In this document: in pieces, positions 26,655 to 33,954 of the stretch | Layout of the letters: each line of letters starts with the position of its first letter | Position numbering within the stretch: the stretch's first letter is position 1 | Origin: Paracoccus jeotgali | Lineage (GTDB): Bacteria > Pseudomonadota > Alphaproteobacteria > Rhodobacterales > Rhodobacteraceae | Direction of reading: 5' to 3' | DNA length: 64,000 nt | NCBI RefSeq assembly: GCF_002865605.1 | Contig: NZ_CP025583.1 | Span: forward strand, 2,088,501 to 2,152,500 | The notes under the pieces: generated by a model | Told to the model about the DNA's origin: nothing | Database searches by the model: none | The model's input: the letters and a program-made list of their open reading frames with translations, nothing else | Translations under genes and position numbers: made by a program

Positions 26655-27332
26655 TCAGCGGGCCTCTGGCTGATAGGCTTCGTACCAGGCCAGCGCCTCG
26701 GCCACCGGAATGACGTCGCCGTACTTCACCGAAATGTCGTAGAGGTTGGCGAAATGCGGGCTTTCGTGCTTATCAGCCACGCATTCCTCGGGAACAATGA
26801 CGCGATACCCGCGTGAGATCGCGTCCACGACCGTCGCGCGCACGCAGCCCGAAGTCGATCCGCCGGTCAGAACGACCGTGTCGCATTGGTGCCAGACCAT
26901 CAGAGACTGCAGGTTGGTTTCGTGAAACGCCGACGCCATTCGCTTGTTGACGATGATGTCGCGGATCGGATCGACATGCAGCCGCGGATCCAGCTCCGCG
27001 CGCTCTGAGCCGACCTTGATGTTCTGCAACGAATCCGGCGTGTCCGTGCGGGTGCCCCAGACGCCGCAATCCTCACCGGATTCCATATAGGCGACATAGG
27101 TCCAGGTGACGGGCAGGTCTTTTTCACGTGCTGCGTCTGCCAGCTGATTCACATAAGCGATCTGGTCGGGATCGGTCTCATAGGCGGTCTTGAAGGCGCC
27201 AAGATCCGTGTAAGCCCGCTGCAGGTCGATATTGATCAGCATCGGCTTGCGGCCAAAGCCGAAGCGCCGGCGTGTCGGATTGGCGCGGGCCTGCTCGAAC
27301 AGCTGACGCGCTGTCAGCGATGACGTCTCCAT
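26655..27332 (-). CDS. Isochorismatase-family amidohydrolase (N-carbamoylsarcosine amidase/maleamate amidase-like)
   Basis: First gene of the operon, 225 residues. The cysteine-hydrolase triad is complete: Asp36 (LINIDLQRAYT), Lys130 (IIVNKRMASAF) and Cys163 (LTGGSTSGCVRATVVDA), with the usual cis-peptide before the nucleophile. GSTSGCVRATVVDA is the wording found in N-carbamoylsarcosine amidohydrolase and maleamate amidohydrolase rather than in nicotinamidase. It would release ammonia (or CO2 plus ammonia) from a half-amide. Thirteen genes follow with only short gaps, so its promoter at about 27340-27430 drives them all. Confidence 0.88.
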   Translation of the reverse strand: METSSLTARQLFEQARANPTRRRFGFGRKPMLINIDLQRAYTDLGAFKTAYETDPDQIAYVNQLADAAREKDLPVTWTYVAYMESGEDCGVWGTRTDTPDSLQNIKVGSERAELDPRLHVDPIRDIIVNKRMASAFHETNLQSLMVWHQCDTVVLTGGSTSGCVRATVVDAISRGYRVIVPEECVADKHESPHFANLYDISVKYGDVIPVAEALAWYEAYQPEAR

Positions 27333-27415
27333 GATCCCTCCTCGATCTGGTTCCGGCTCGGCGTATTCAGGGGTCCAGGCGCCCCTCCTGCCGTGAGCCG
27401 TCCTCTCCTGATTTC

Positions 27416-27429
27416 GATATTGTTATATC
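27416..27429. promoter_or_regulatory. Inverted repeat in the divergent promoter of the 14-gene operon
   Basis: GATAT-TGTT-ATATC is a short perfect palindrome in an AT-rich island between the amidase gene (leftward) and the NTF2-like gene (rightward). The inner TATTGTTATA closely resembles TATTGCTATA upstream of the XRE-cupin gene at 42379-42388. It may be an operator or overlap a -10 box. Seen as sequence; the role is inferred. Confidence 0.4.
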
Positions 27430-27505
27430 TCTATGCCATTTGTAAAGCTCGTTGTACGATCGAGGTCGACGGGCTGCGGCGCAGTCCGAAGCTGAGGGGA
27501 ATGAC

Positions 27506-27901
27506 ATGATCGAGTCGACGACTGCTCTGGGCACCTGCGAGGCGTTTCTAGAGGCGATGGAGCGCCGTGATCTCACTGCTGCGCGAAGTTTTCTGACCGA
27601 AGACGGGCTCGAGATGGTGTTTCCAGGCGGCAACCGCTTTTCAAGCCTCGAAGAAATGCTCTCCGGCGCCGCCGGCCGCTATCGCTTCGTCCGAAAGAGC
27701 TTTGATCGTCGGGAAAGCTGGTCCTCGGGCGCGGACGACTGCGCCCTGATCGCCGGGACACTCTCGGGCGAGTGGCTGAATGGCGAGGCCTTCGACGGCA
27801 TCCGCTTCATCGACCTCTTCGACCTGCGCGACGGCAAGATCTGGCGGCAGCATGTGTGGAATGACATGGGCGAATACAAGCTAAAGCACGGTATCGCCTG
27901 A
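27506..27901 (+). CDS. NTF2-like/SnoaL-like small protein
   Basis: 131-residue cone-shaped alpha+beta protein by pattern: an N-terminal helix (ALGTCEAFLEAMERRDLTAARSFLTEDG), then EMVFPGGNRFSSLEEMLS, and closing strands RFIDLFDLRDGKIWRQHVW with the Asp-Gly-Lys-Ile turn typical of the fold. GAGGGGAATGAC precedes ATG 27506; an ATG five bases earlier is in another frame. Such proteins are isomerases, hydratases or ligand-binding proteins, and no catalytic residues can be named. It is divergent from the imide/amide operon, 173 bp away, and could share its control. Confidence 0.75.
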   Translation: MIESTTALGTCEAFLEAMERRDLTAARSFLTEDGLEMVFPGGNRFSSLEEMLSGAAGRYRFVRKSFDRRESWSSGADDCALIAGTLSGEWLNGEAFDGIRFIDLFDLRDGKIWRQHVWNDMGEYKLKHGIA

Positions 27902-28274
27902 GGTTGCGTCAATATGTGCGGCTGATTCCCTATGATGGCGTGACGAAAATCCCGCGCCAGCGTGGCGCGGGACGTGCCTTTCGCTAGCATCACTCCCCTA
28001 CACCGCCACGCGTTCGGCCCGATGAACAGCCGCGTGAGCCCGCGCCCTTTTTGGCACGCGCAGCAGGCGCATTAGGCTTTGGTGAACCAACATCCCGCCG
28101 GCCATGTGGATCGAGCCGATATAGACGACGAACAGCAGCCCGACCACTGTCAGCACCGCGATGACGAGGTTCTGGCGCATGTTGGCGAGGGTGGCGCGGC
28201 CAATCTCCATGGCCTCGGCGATCTTGCCCAGATCGTCGGTCATCAGCGCGATGTCCGCTGTCTCGATGGCGATG

Positions 28275-28287
28275 TGAGGTGCTCCCC
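28275..28287 (+). repeat. Left terminal inverted repeat of the first IS3 element
   Basis: TGAGGTGCTCCCC, preceded by target duplication ATG at 28272-28274. Confidence 0.88.
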
Positions 28288-28354
28288 GGAAACTGGACAC
28301 TGACGTAAGCTCGAGTTTTCTGTCTGCTGATCTTCGCCACGAAGGAGATCGATG

Positions 28355-28648
28355 ATGACGAAACGAAAGCAGCATGCGCCTGCATTTAAGGCCAAGGTGG
28401 CACTTGAGGCGCTGAAAGGCGAAGAAACCGTGTCGGAACTGGCGAGCCGGTTCGGCGTGCATCCGACAATGATCAATCAATGGAAGCGCGCGCTGTTGGA
28501 TGGCGCGTCCGGTGTTTTCGAGCGCGGCAGCCGCAAGGCACCGGTGATTGATGAAGATCAGGTCCGGGACCTGCACGCCAAGATCGGGGAGCTGGCGGTG
28601 GCCAATTCTTTTTTGGAAAGAAAGCTCAAGCCCTGGGGCGGGACGTGA
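28355..28648 (+). CDS. IS3-family transposase OrfA
   Basis: Helix-turn-helix and leucine-zipper part of the transposase, 97 residues. KRKQHAPAFKAKVALEALKG, then ETVSELASRFGVHPTMINQWKRALLDGA, is the classic IS3 OrfA beginning. AAGGAG sits seven bases ahead of ATG 28355; an ATG one codon earlier is also possible. It ends with GTGA overlapping orfB. The run TTTTTTGGAAAGAAAG near the end could allow the -1 frameshift that makes the OrfAB fusion in this family. Confidence 0.9.
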   Translation: MTKRKQHAPAFKAKVALEALKGEETVSELASRFGVHPTMINQWKRALLDGASGVFERGSRKAPVIDEDQVRDLHAKIGELAVANSFLERKLKPWGGT

Positions 28649-29508
28649 GGCGCGGCATGATCGAGCGCGACCATCCGGACTTGTCGATCGGCCAGCAATG
28701 CGCGCTGCTGTCGATTCCGCGGTCGTCGTTCTACTACGCACCGCAGGGTGAGACGGAGCAGAACTTGGCGCTGATGCGGTTGATCGATGGACAGTTCCTT
28801 GAAACGCCGTTCTTCGGCGTTCGCCAGATGACGTGGCACCTGCGCAATCAGGGTCATGCCGTGAACGAAAAGCGCATCCGCCGGCTCATGCGCCTGATGG
28901 GGCTGATGCCAATCTATCAGAAGCCCAGCACCAGCAGGCCGGCGAAGGGGCACAAGACCTATCCTTATCTGCTGCGCGGGCTGCGTGTGGGCAGACCAAA
29001 CCAGGTCTGGTGCGTGGATATCACCTACCTGCCAATGCGCCGCGGCTTTCTCTATCTGGTGGCGATCATGGACTGGCACACCCGGATGGTGCTGTCCTGG
29101 CGGATCTCGAACACGCTGGACGCCGACTTCTGCGTCGAGGCGCTGAACGAGGCTATCTATCGGTTCGGACCGCCGGACATCATGAACAGCGATCAAGGAT
29201 CTCAGTTCACGTCGTTTGCTTGGATAGACCGCTTGCGCCGGTCGGGTATCCGCATCTCGATGGATGGCAAGGGGCGCTACCTGGACAACATCTTTATTGA
29301 ACGCCTCTGGCGCACGCTAAAATACGAGTGCGTCTATCTGCATGCCTGGGAGACCGGGTCCCACGCCCGCGCCGGCGTCCGCAAATGGATCGAGTTTTAC
29401 AATCACCGCCGCCCGCACAAAGCCCTTGGCGGCCGACCACCAGCAGTGGTCTACTCACTGCAAATCGAAGCAACCCAACCCGATCAGCAGGAGCAAATCA
29501 GAGCTTAA
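28645..29508 (+). CDS. IS3-family transposase OrfB (DDE integrase)
   Basis: Catalytic part of the transposase, 287 residues. The rve/integrase core has [11 protein letters not shown] (first Asp), [12 protein letters not shown] (second Asp) and [12 protein letters not shown] (Glu, 35 residues further), i.e. a complete DD(35)E triad, then [15 protein letters not shown] 28645 overlaps the orfA stop; in vivo the active form is usually an OrfAB fusion made by frameshifting. Confidence 0.92.
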   Translation: MRRGMIERDHPDLSIGQQCALLSIPRSSFYYAPQGETEQNLALMRLIDGQFLETPFFGVRQMTWHLRNQGHAVNEKRIRRLMRLMGLMPIYQKPSTSRPAKGHKTYPYLLRGLRVGRPNQVWCVDITYLPMRRGFLYLVAIMDWHTRMVLSWRISNTLDADFCVEALNEAIYRFGPPDIMNSDQGSQFTSFAWIDRLRRSGIRISMDGKGRYLDNIFIERLWRTLKYECVYLHAWETGSHARAGVRKWIEFYNHRRPHKALGGRPPAVVYSLQIEATQPDQQEQIRA

Positions 29509-29534
29509 AAAGCGCCAGATACTGTCCAAGCAAT

Positions 29535-29547
29535 GGGGAGCACCTCA
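29535..29547 (-). repeat. Right terminal inverted repeat of the first IS3 element
   Basis: GGGGAGCACCTCA, the reverse complement of the left end, followed by target duplication ATG at 29548-29550. Confidence 0.88.
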
Positions 29548-29789
29548 ATGTCGCTGCCGCTGGCGCCCATCGCGATGCTGATGTCGGCGGCGCCGAGTGC
29601 GGGCGCGTCGTTGATGCCATCGCCGACCATCGCCACGTGCAGCCCCTCGTCGCGCTCCCTTGGGCGTTTCCCTTAGGCTTTGAGCTATGAATTACAGAAT
29701 TCCTCAGCCTTACGGACAATAGTCGCCGGGACTATGCCGCGCCTTCGCAACCCTTATATCTCTTTGACTAAGTCACTGCCTGTCTCGCG

Positions 29790-31358
29790 TCAGTTGGTGG
29801 GATCTCCACCCCAAGATCCGCCGCGTGCCGTAGTGATATGGATGCGGTCGCCCGCGCCGAGGCTCAGCCCGCTGACGAAGGAATGGTCCGTGCGTTCGCC
29901 CCCAGGTCGTTCTACGGTGAAGTGGTTGGTGCCGCCGGCGTCGCCACCTGCCAGACCCCAGACCGGGACTCGGTTGCGGCTGTAGCCCGCCGAGACGAGG
30001 CAGTTGCCGCGTAGCGCATAGCAAAGCGACAAGCCCAGGCCACCGCTATGCACGCCCCGAGGCTTAGGCCCGGCATCATCAAGCTTCTTCCACAAGACGT
30101 CGATGCCATAACGCGCTTCGCATATTTCGACCGGGCAATTGAAGGTCTCGCCGTGACTGGCCGAAAACATGGCGTCGAGCCCATCGCGCCCTGCAGTGGC
30201 ACCCCATCCGCCCATCTGGGGCTCGACCATGGTGAAGCGTCGGCCGGTATCAGGATGGAGACCGGCGATCACGGTGCCGCAGATGGAGGCGAAATGTCCG
30301 GCCGGCAAACGCTCGGGCATGACGCGAGCCATGCATTGCCACAGCATGTCGTAGAGCCGGATCCGGGTCTCAAAATAATAGCCGTGTGGTGCGGTTCCGG
30401 TGGCATGGAAAACGGTGCCGGGATCGGTGAGAACTTCCAGGGGGCGAAACGATCCTTCATTCGTCAAAAGGGCGGGGTCACAAAGCGCTTTGAAGATCAT
30501 TTGGCAGGAAATGACGGCGCCATCGCGCGACGTGTTATAGGGCTCTGCCCGCTGTTTGGGATTGTCGCGCAGGTCGACTGTGAAGCGGTCAGCGGTGACG
30601 GTAATGGCCGCGCGCCAGATCGCACCATCGTCCTGCTCTTCCTCGATCTGGTAGGTGCCTTCGGGAATCGTTGCGAGGCCTGACAGACTTCGCGCCTCTC
30701 CGGTTGCAAATAGATCCTCGAGCGCATTGCGGAATGCATCCGTGCCATAGGATTCGCAGAGCGCGCCGATCCGCCGCGTCGCGGTGCGGCTGGCGGCGAC
30801 CTGGGCCCAAAGATCCCCGCGCACGAAATCCGGCAAGCGCGAGTTCGCTGCGATGATGTCGAGCACCGCCTCGACCGGTTCGTCGTTGCGGAACAGGCGT
30901 ACCGCGGGCAGGCGCAATCCTTCCTGATAGATCTCGGTCGCCTCTGTGGACATGGAGCCGGGGGTCATGCCGCCAATATCATTCCAATGCGCGATCGACG
31001 CAGTCCAGGCGACAAGGTCGGCGCCATGAAAGACAGGCTGCGCGATGACGACGTCGCTGAGATGGGTCACGCCGCCGAAATAAGGATCGTTCGTGACATA
31101 GATGTCGCCCGGCTCGATCCCCTCACGGCCGTGGATGTCGATAATGCGTTTGACCGCTTTGTCGAGCACACCCACAAAGGTAGGGATGCCCGCCCCCGAA
31201 CTGATCAGGCGTCCGCTACCGTCAGTGATCCCGGTGCCCACATCGAGCACTTCATAGATGATCGGGCTCATTGCCGTCTTTTTGAGCACGGCAAACATTT
31301 CGTCCGCGGCAGCAGAAAGCGCCGCCTGAATAACAGAAAGTGTAAAGGGATCGGTCAT
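29790..31358 (-). CDS. hyuB: Hydantoinase B/oxoprolinase beta-type subunit, second HyuB
   Basis: 522-residue large subunit of an ATP-dependent ring-opening amidohydrolase (N-methylhydantoinase, hydantoinase, acetophenone carboxylase family). It aligns end to end with the other HyuB of this operon, sharing GDIYVTNDPYFGGVTHLSDV, WTASIAHWNDIGGMTPGSMS, EIYQEGLRLPAV and FETRIRLYDMLWQCMA, and ends about 30 residues earlier. ATG 31358 is preferred over an ATG two codons upstream, which would be one base from its AGGAGGT. It is the last gene of the operon, directly after the M24 gene. Only one HyuA is present for two HyuB proteins. Confidence 0.87.
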   Translation of the reverse strand: MTDPFTLSVIQAALSAAADEMFAVLKKTAMSPIIYEVLDVGTGITDGSGRLISSGAGIPTFVGVLDKAVKRIIDIHGREGIEPGDIYVTNDPYFGGVTHLSDVVIAQPVFHGADLVAWTASIAHWNDIGGMTPGSMSTEATEIYQEGLRLPAVRLFRNDEPVEAVLDIIAANSRLPDFVRGDLWAQVAASRTATRRIGALCESYGTDAFRNALEDLFATGEARSLSGLATIPEGTYQIEEEQDDGAIWRAAITVTADRFTVDLRDNPKQRAEPYNTSRDGAVISCQMIFKALCDPALLTNEGSFRPLEVLTDPGTVFHATGTAPHGYYFETRIRLYDMLWQCMARVMPERLPAGHFASICGTVIAGLHPDTGRRFTMVEPQMGGWGATAGRDGLDAMFSASHGETFNCPVEICEARYGIDVLWKKLDDAGPKPRGVHSGGLGLSLCYALRGNCLVSAGYSRNRVPVWGLAGGDAGGTNHFTVERPGGERTDHSFVSGLSLGAGDRIHITTARGGSWGGDPTN

Positions 31359-31360
31359 TG

Positions 31361-32272
31361 TCATACCTCCTTGGCGTTCAGGTCGCGGGGCCGATCCGAC
31401 AGGATTTCCGGACCGTCGGCACGCAGGATGACGATATCCTCGAGCCGGACGCCAAAATGGCCCGGCAGGGAGACCCCTGGTGCGACGGCAAAGACCATGC
31501 CCTCGTGTAGCACGGTTTCGCTGGCCGCCGTGATCCACGTTGGCTCGTGCACCTCAAGGCCCATCCCATGACCAGTCCGATGCACGAAAAACGGGCCATA
31601 TCCTGCCTTTTCGATGACGCTGCGGGCGGCGTTGTCAACTTGTTTTCCTTGCACGCAAGGGCGGGCTGCCTTCACTTCCGCCTGAACCGCCTCCTCAACG
31701 ATAGCGCGAATTTCTGCGTAGCCTTCAGTTGGCTTACCCAGAGAGTCCATCCGCGTCAAATCTGAGGAATGACCGCCATTTGCGCCATTGAAATCGACGA
31801 CGAGCCAGCCGCCTTCACGCAGCGCCCGGTCGCCGGTGGAGTGGTGCGGATAGGCACCGTTCTCACTAGCTCGGACGATGCCGAAGACGGGTTTCGCGCC
31901 CTCCGTTGAATAGTGTCTCGCCATCGCAGCCGCCAGATCGCGTTCTGTCATACCGGCGCGCCTATGGACTGGCTTCTGGTCCCTCATCCCCATCCCGATG
32001 AGCCGCGCAGTTCTTGTTTCAGCAAGTGGCTGGCCGGACCGTCCGCGCAAGGACTTCCCGCCGCAGTCGTGCGGCAGCTGCACCGCCCATTCAGCGCGCT
32101 TCAGTGCCTCAACCGAGAAGTGCTCAATGTGTTCGACACGACCGCAACTGTCGGGCGGCGAAACGACATGAGCCCCGAGCTTTTGGCGCTTACAGCGGCT
32201 CGCCATCACCGCGGTCAGTTCGTTACCCGCAGCGGCGTCCGCCATGGGACCGAGACGCATGATCCGGACCAT
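31361..32272 (-). CDS. M24 (creatinase/aminopeptidase P-fold) protein with an altered metal site
   Basis: 303 residues, shorter than the ~400 of two-domain creatinase/prolidase proteins. From AGMTERDLAAAM (107) on it is a normal pita-bread domain: Asp160 and Asp171 in VVDFNGANGGHSSDLTR, His235 in HRTGHGMGLEVHEP, Glu278 in GVRLEDIVIL. The fourth ligand is missing: the usual Glu-Pro-Gly reads Ala-Pro-Gly (Ala264 in GMVFAVAPG). The first ~100 residues match no creatinase N-domain that I recognise. Loss of metal ligands also occurs in creatinase (creatine amidinohydrolase) and DMSP lyase relatives, so a non-peptidase role is possible; decay is the alternative. It lies between the two hyuB genes, 11 bp after the first. 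Confidence 0.7.
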   Translation of the reverse strand: MVRIMRLGPMADAAAGNELTAVMASRCKRQKLGAHVVSPPDSCGRVEHIEHFSVEALKRAEWAVQLPHDCGGKSLRGRSGQPLAETRTARLIGMGMRDQKPVHRRAGMTERDLAAAMARHYSTEGAKPVFGIVRASENGAYPHHSTGDRALREGGWLVVDFNGANGGHSSDLTRMDSLGKPTEGYAEIRAIVEEAVQAEVKAARPCVQGKQVDNAARSVIEKAGYGPFFVHRTGHGMGLEVHEPTWITAASETVLHEGMVFAVAPGVSLPGHFGVRLEDIVILRADGPEILSDRPRDLNAKEV

Positions 32273-32283
32273 CGGCTCAGCTT

Positions 32284-33942
32284 CTAGCCCGCTATGCCGT
32301 AGACTTCTCGGGCCCGCTCTTCAGACACGAAGCCCGCGCGGATATCATCCTTGATAGCGCTCGGGTCTCGGTCTCGCGGATGACCATATCCACCACCGAC
32401 GCCCGTCAGGATTCGGATGACGTCCCCTTCGTTCACTGTCAGTTCGGATACGAAAGAATAGGTCTCTATATCGCCGCCGCCCTTGCGGATCACCTGCACC
32501 TGATTGGGCGACCCTTCATTTCCACCCTCGAGCGCCCAAGGCAGGATCCGGGCACGGGTATAGCCGGCTGTCAGGAACGATCCGTCCCGGCGAATTCGGT
32601 ATTCGAGCCGCAGCCCGCGTCCGCCGGTGAACTGTCCTTCTCCCCCCGGGGCGCAATTCAATTCCATTCGGTCCACGATGAGGCCGTTGCGAGCCTCGGA
32701 GATCTCGGCCGGCGTATTATAGGTTTCGCCGTGAAAGCCCGAGAAGATGCACGAGTTTCCGTCCCGATCGCTGGAGGCACCCCAGCCGCCGATCTGAGGT
32801 TCGATGATCGTATATTGCCGGCCTGTGTCGGGATGGATGCCGCCGATGAACGTGCCGCAAATCGAGCTGAAATGGCCGGCGGCAAGTCGTTCCGGCAGAT
32901 GCGGCGCAAGACAGCGCCAGATGAGGTCGTAAACCCTCACCTCCGTCTCGAAATAGAAGCCGATGGCGGCAGGCTCTTTTGCGTGGAACACCGAACCCTC
33001 GCGGGTCAGCAGCCGGATCGCCCGGAACGACCCATCATTGGCCGGGCTTGTGGGGTCGATCAGCGACTTGAAGATCATCTGCGCGCAGACCATGGCGCCG
33101 TCGCGGCTGGTGTTGGTGGGGCCCGGATCCTGATCGGGATTGTCGCGCAAATCGACGACGAATTCGGTGTCGCTTATGGTCACCTTGACGTTGAAGAAGC
33201 GGCCATCATCCTGTTCTTCGGTCAGCTCGAACGTGGCGTGTGGGAGTTTGGCGAGTTCGGCGAGCGTCACTTTTTCGCCGAAATCCATAAAGCTGTCCAT
33301 GGCGCGGCAGAACGTCTCAGCGCCATACTTCTCGGCGAGCCCAGCCAGACGTTTTGCTCCGATCCGTGTCGAGGCAATCGCCGCCCAGACGTCGCCATGC
33401 AGATAGTCGGGCATGCGGCTGTTGGCCTTCATGATCTCGAATACCGCCTCGATCGGCTCTCCTTCCGAGACCAGCTTGACTGCGGGCAAACGCAGACCTT
33501 CCTGATATATTTCCGTCGCCTCACCCGAAAGCGATCCCGGAGCCATGCCGCCTATATCCGAATTGTGCGCGATATTGGCGGTCCAGGCGATCAGCCTTTC
33601 GCCCGAAAAGACGGGCATGGCCACGACAAGATCGTTGAGATGAGTAACACCGCCATGCCATGGGTCATTGGTGATAAACACGTCGCCGGGCCGGATCTGC
33701 GCGGCAGGAAACTTGCCGATGAGCACCTGAACGGCCTTGTCCAGAACGCCGATAAAGGCCGGAATACCGGCCCCCGAAGAAGCGATGCGTCCTTGCGCGT
33801 CCAGAATTCCGGTGCCCATGTCCAGCACCTCGTAGATGATAGAACTCATTGCCGTCTTGCGCATCGCCGCGAACATTTCATCGGCGGTAGCCTGCAGCGA
33901 ATTCTGGATGATTTCCTGGGTGATCGGATCATTCGCGGACAT
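32284..33942 (-). CDS. hyuB: Hydantoinase B/oxoprolinase beta-type subunit, first HyuB
   Basis: 552-residue partner of HyuA, 12 bp downstream of it. Typical motifs: PGDVFITNDPWHGGVTHLND, WTANIAHNSDIGGMAPGSLS, EIYQEGLRLPAVKL, VDLRDNPDQDPGPTNTSRDG and a Gly-rich end GVGGGYGHPRDRDP. With HyuA it should hydrolyse the ring amide of a hydantoin, 5-oxoproline or similar lactam using ATP. Nearest relatives by wording are the N-methylhydantoinase/hydantoin-utilisation group, not acetone carboxylase, since no gamma subunit is present. Confidence 0.9.
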   Translation of the reverse strand: MSANDPITQEIIQNSLQATADEMFAAMRKTAMSSIIYEVLDMGTGILDAQGRIASSGAGIPAFIGVLDKAVQVLIGKFPAAQIRPGDVFITNDPWHGGVTHLNDLVVAMPVFSGERLIAWTANIAHNSDIGGMAPGSLSGEATEIYQEGLRLPAVKLVSEGEPIEAVFEIMKANSRMPDYLHGDVWAAIASTRIGAKRLAGLAEKYGAETFCRAMDSFMDFGEKVTLAELAKLPHATFELTEEQDDGRFFNVKVTISDTEFVVDLRDNPDQDPGPTNTSRDGAMVCAQMIFKSLIDPTSPANDGSFRAIRLLTREGSVFHAKEPAAIGFYFETEVRVYDLIWRCLAPHLPERLAAGHFSSICGTFIGGIHPDTGRQYTIIEPQIGGWGASSDRDGNSCIFSGFHGETYNTPAEISEARNGLIVDRMELNCAPGGEGQFTGGRGLRLEYRIRRDGSFLTAGYTRARILPWALEGGNEGSPNQVQVIRKGGGDIETYSFVSELTVNEGDVIRILTGVGGGYGHPRDRDPSAIKDDIRAGFVSEERAREVYGIAG

Positions 33943-33954
33943 GGACTGCCCCCC

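Larger units (their letters stand above)
28275..29547 (+). mobile_element. IS3-family insertion sequence, apparently intact, 1273 bp
   Basis: Ends are the inverted repeats TGAGGTGCTCCCC (13 bp identical, with a further TGGACA block inside each). It is flanked by a 3-bp direct repeat ATG (28272-28274 and 29548-29550). It contains orfA and orfB in the IS3 arrangement, both open, with the full DDE triad. It interrupts the metal-ATPase fragment. With intact ends and reading frames it looks mobile and recent. Confidence 0.92.
27998..29673 (-). pseudogene. Truncated heavy-metal P-type ATPase, split by an IS3-family element
   Basis: Only the last ~130 codons of a P1B metal ATPase remain. Reading leftwards: [20 protein letters not shown] (hinge motif), [10 protein letters not shown], then the IS, then ETADIALMTDDLGKIAEAM and the last two membrane helices. 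Removing the IS and one copy of its ATG duplication joins the halves in frame (GASGSDIAIETADIAL). Two more lesions: an in-frame TAA at 29674-29676 abuts the broken N-terminal end, and the C-terminal HMAGGMLVHQ runs directly into SLMRLLR, lacking about ten residues that relatives have (an E-x-SVLxVxxN segment). The gene is dead and was decaying independently of the IS. Confidence 0.85.
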
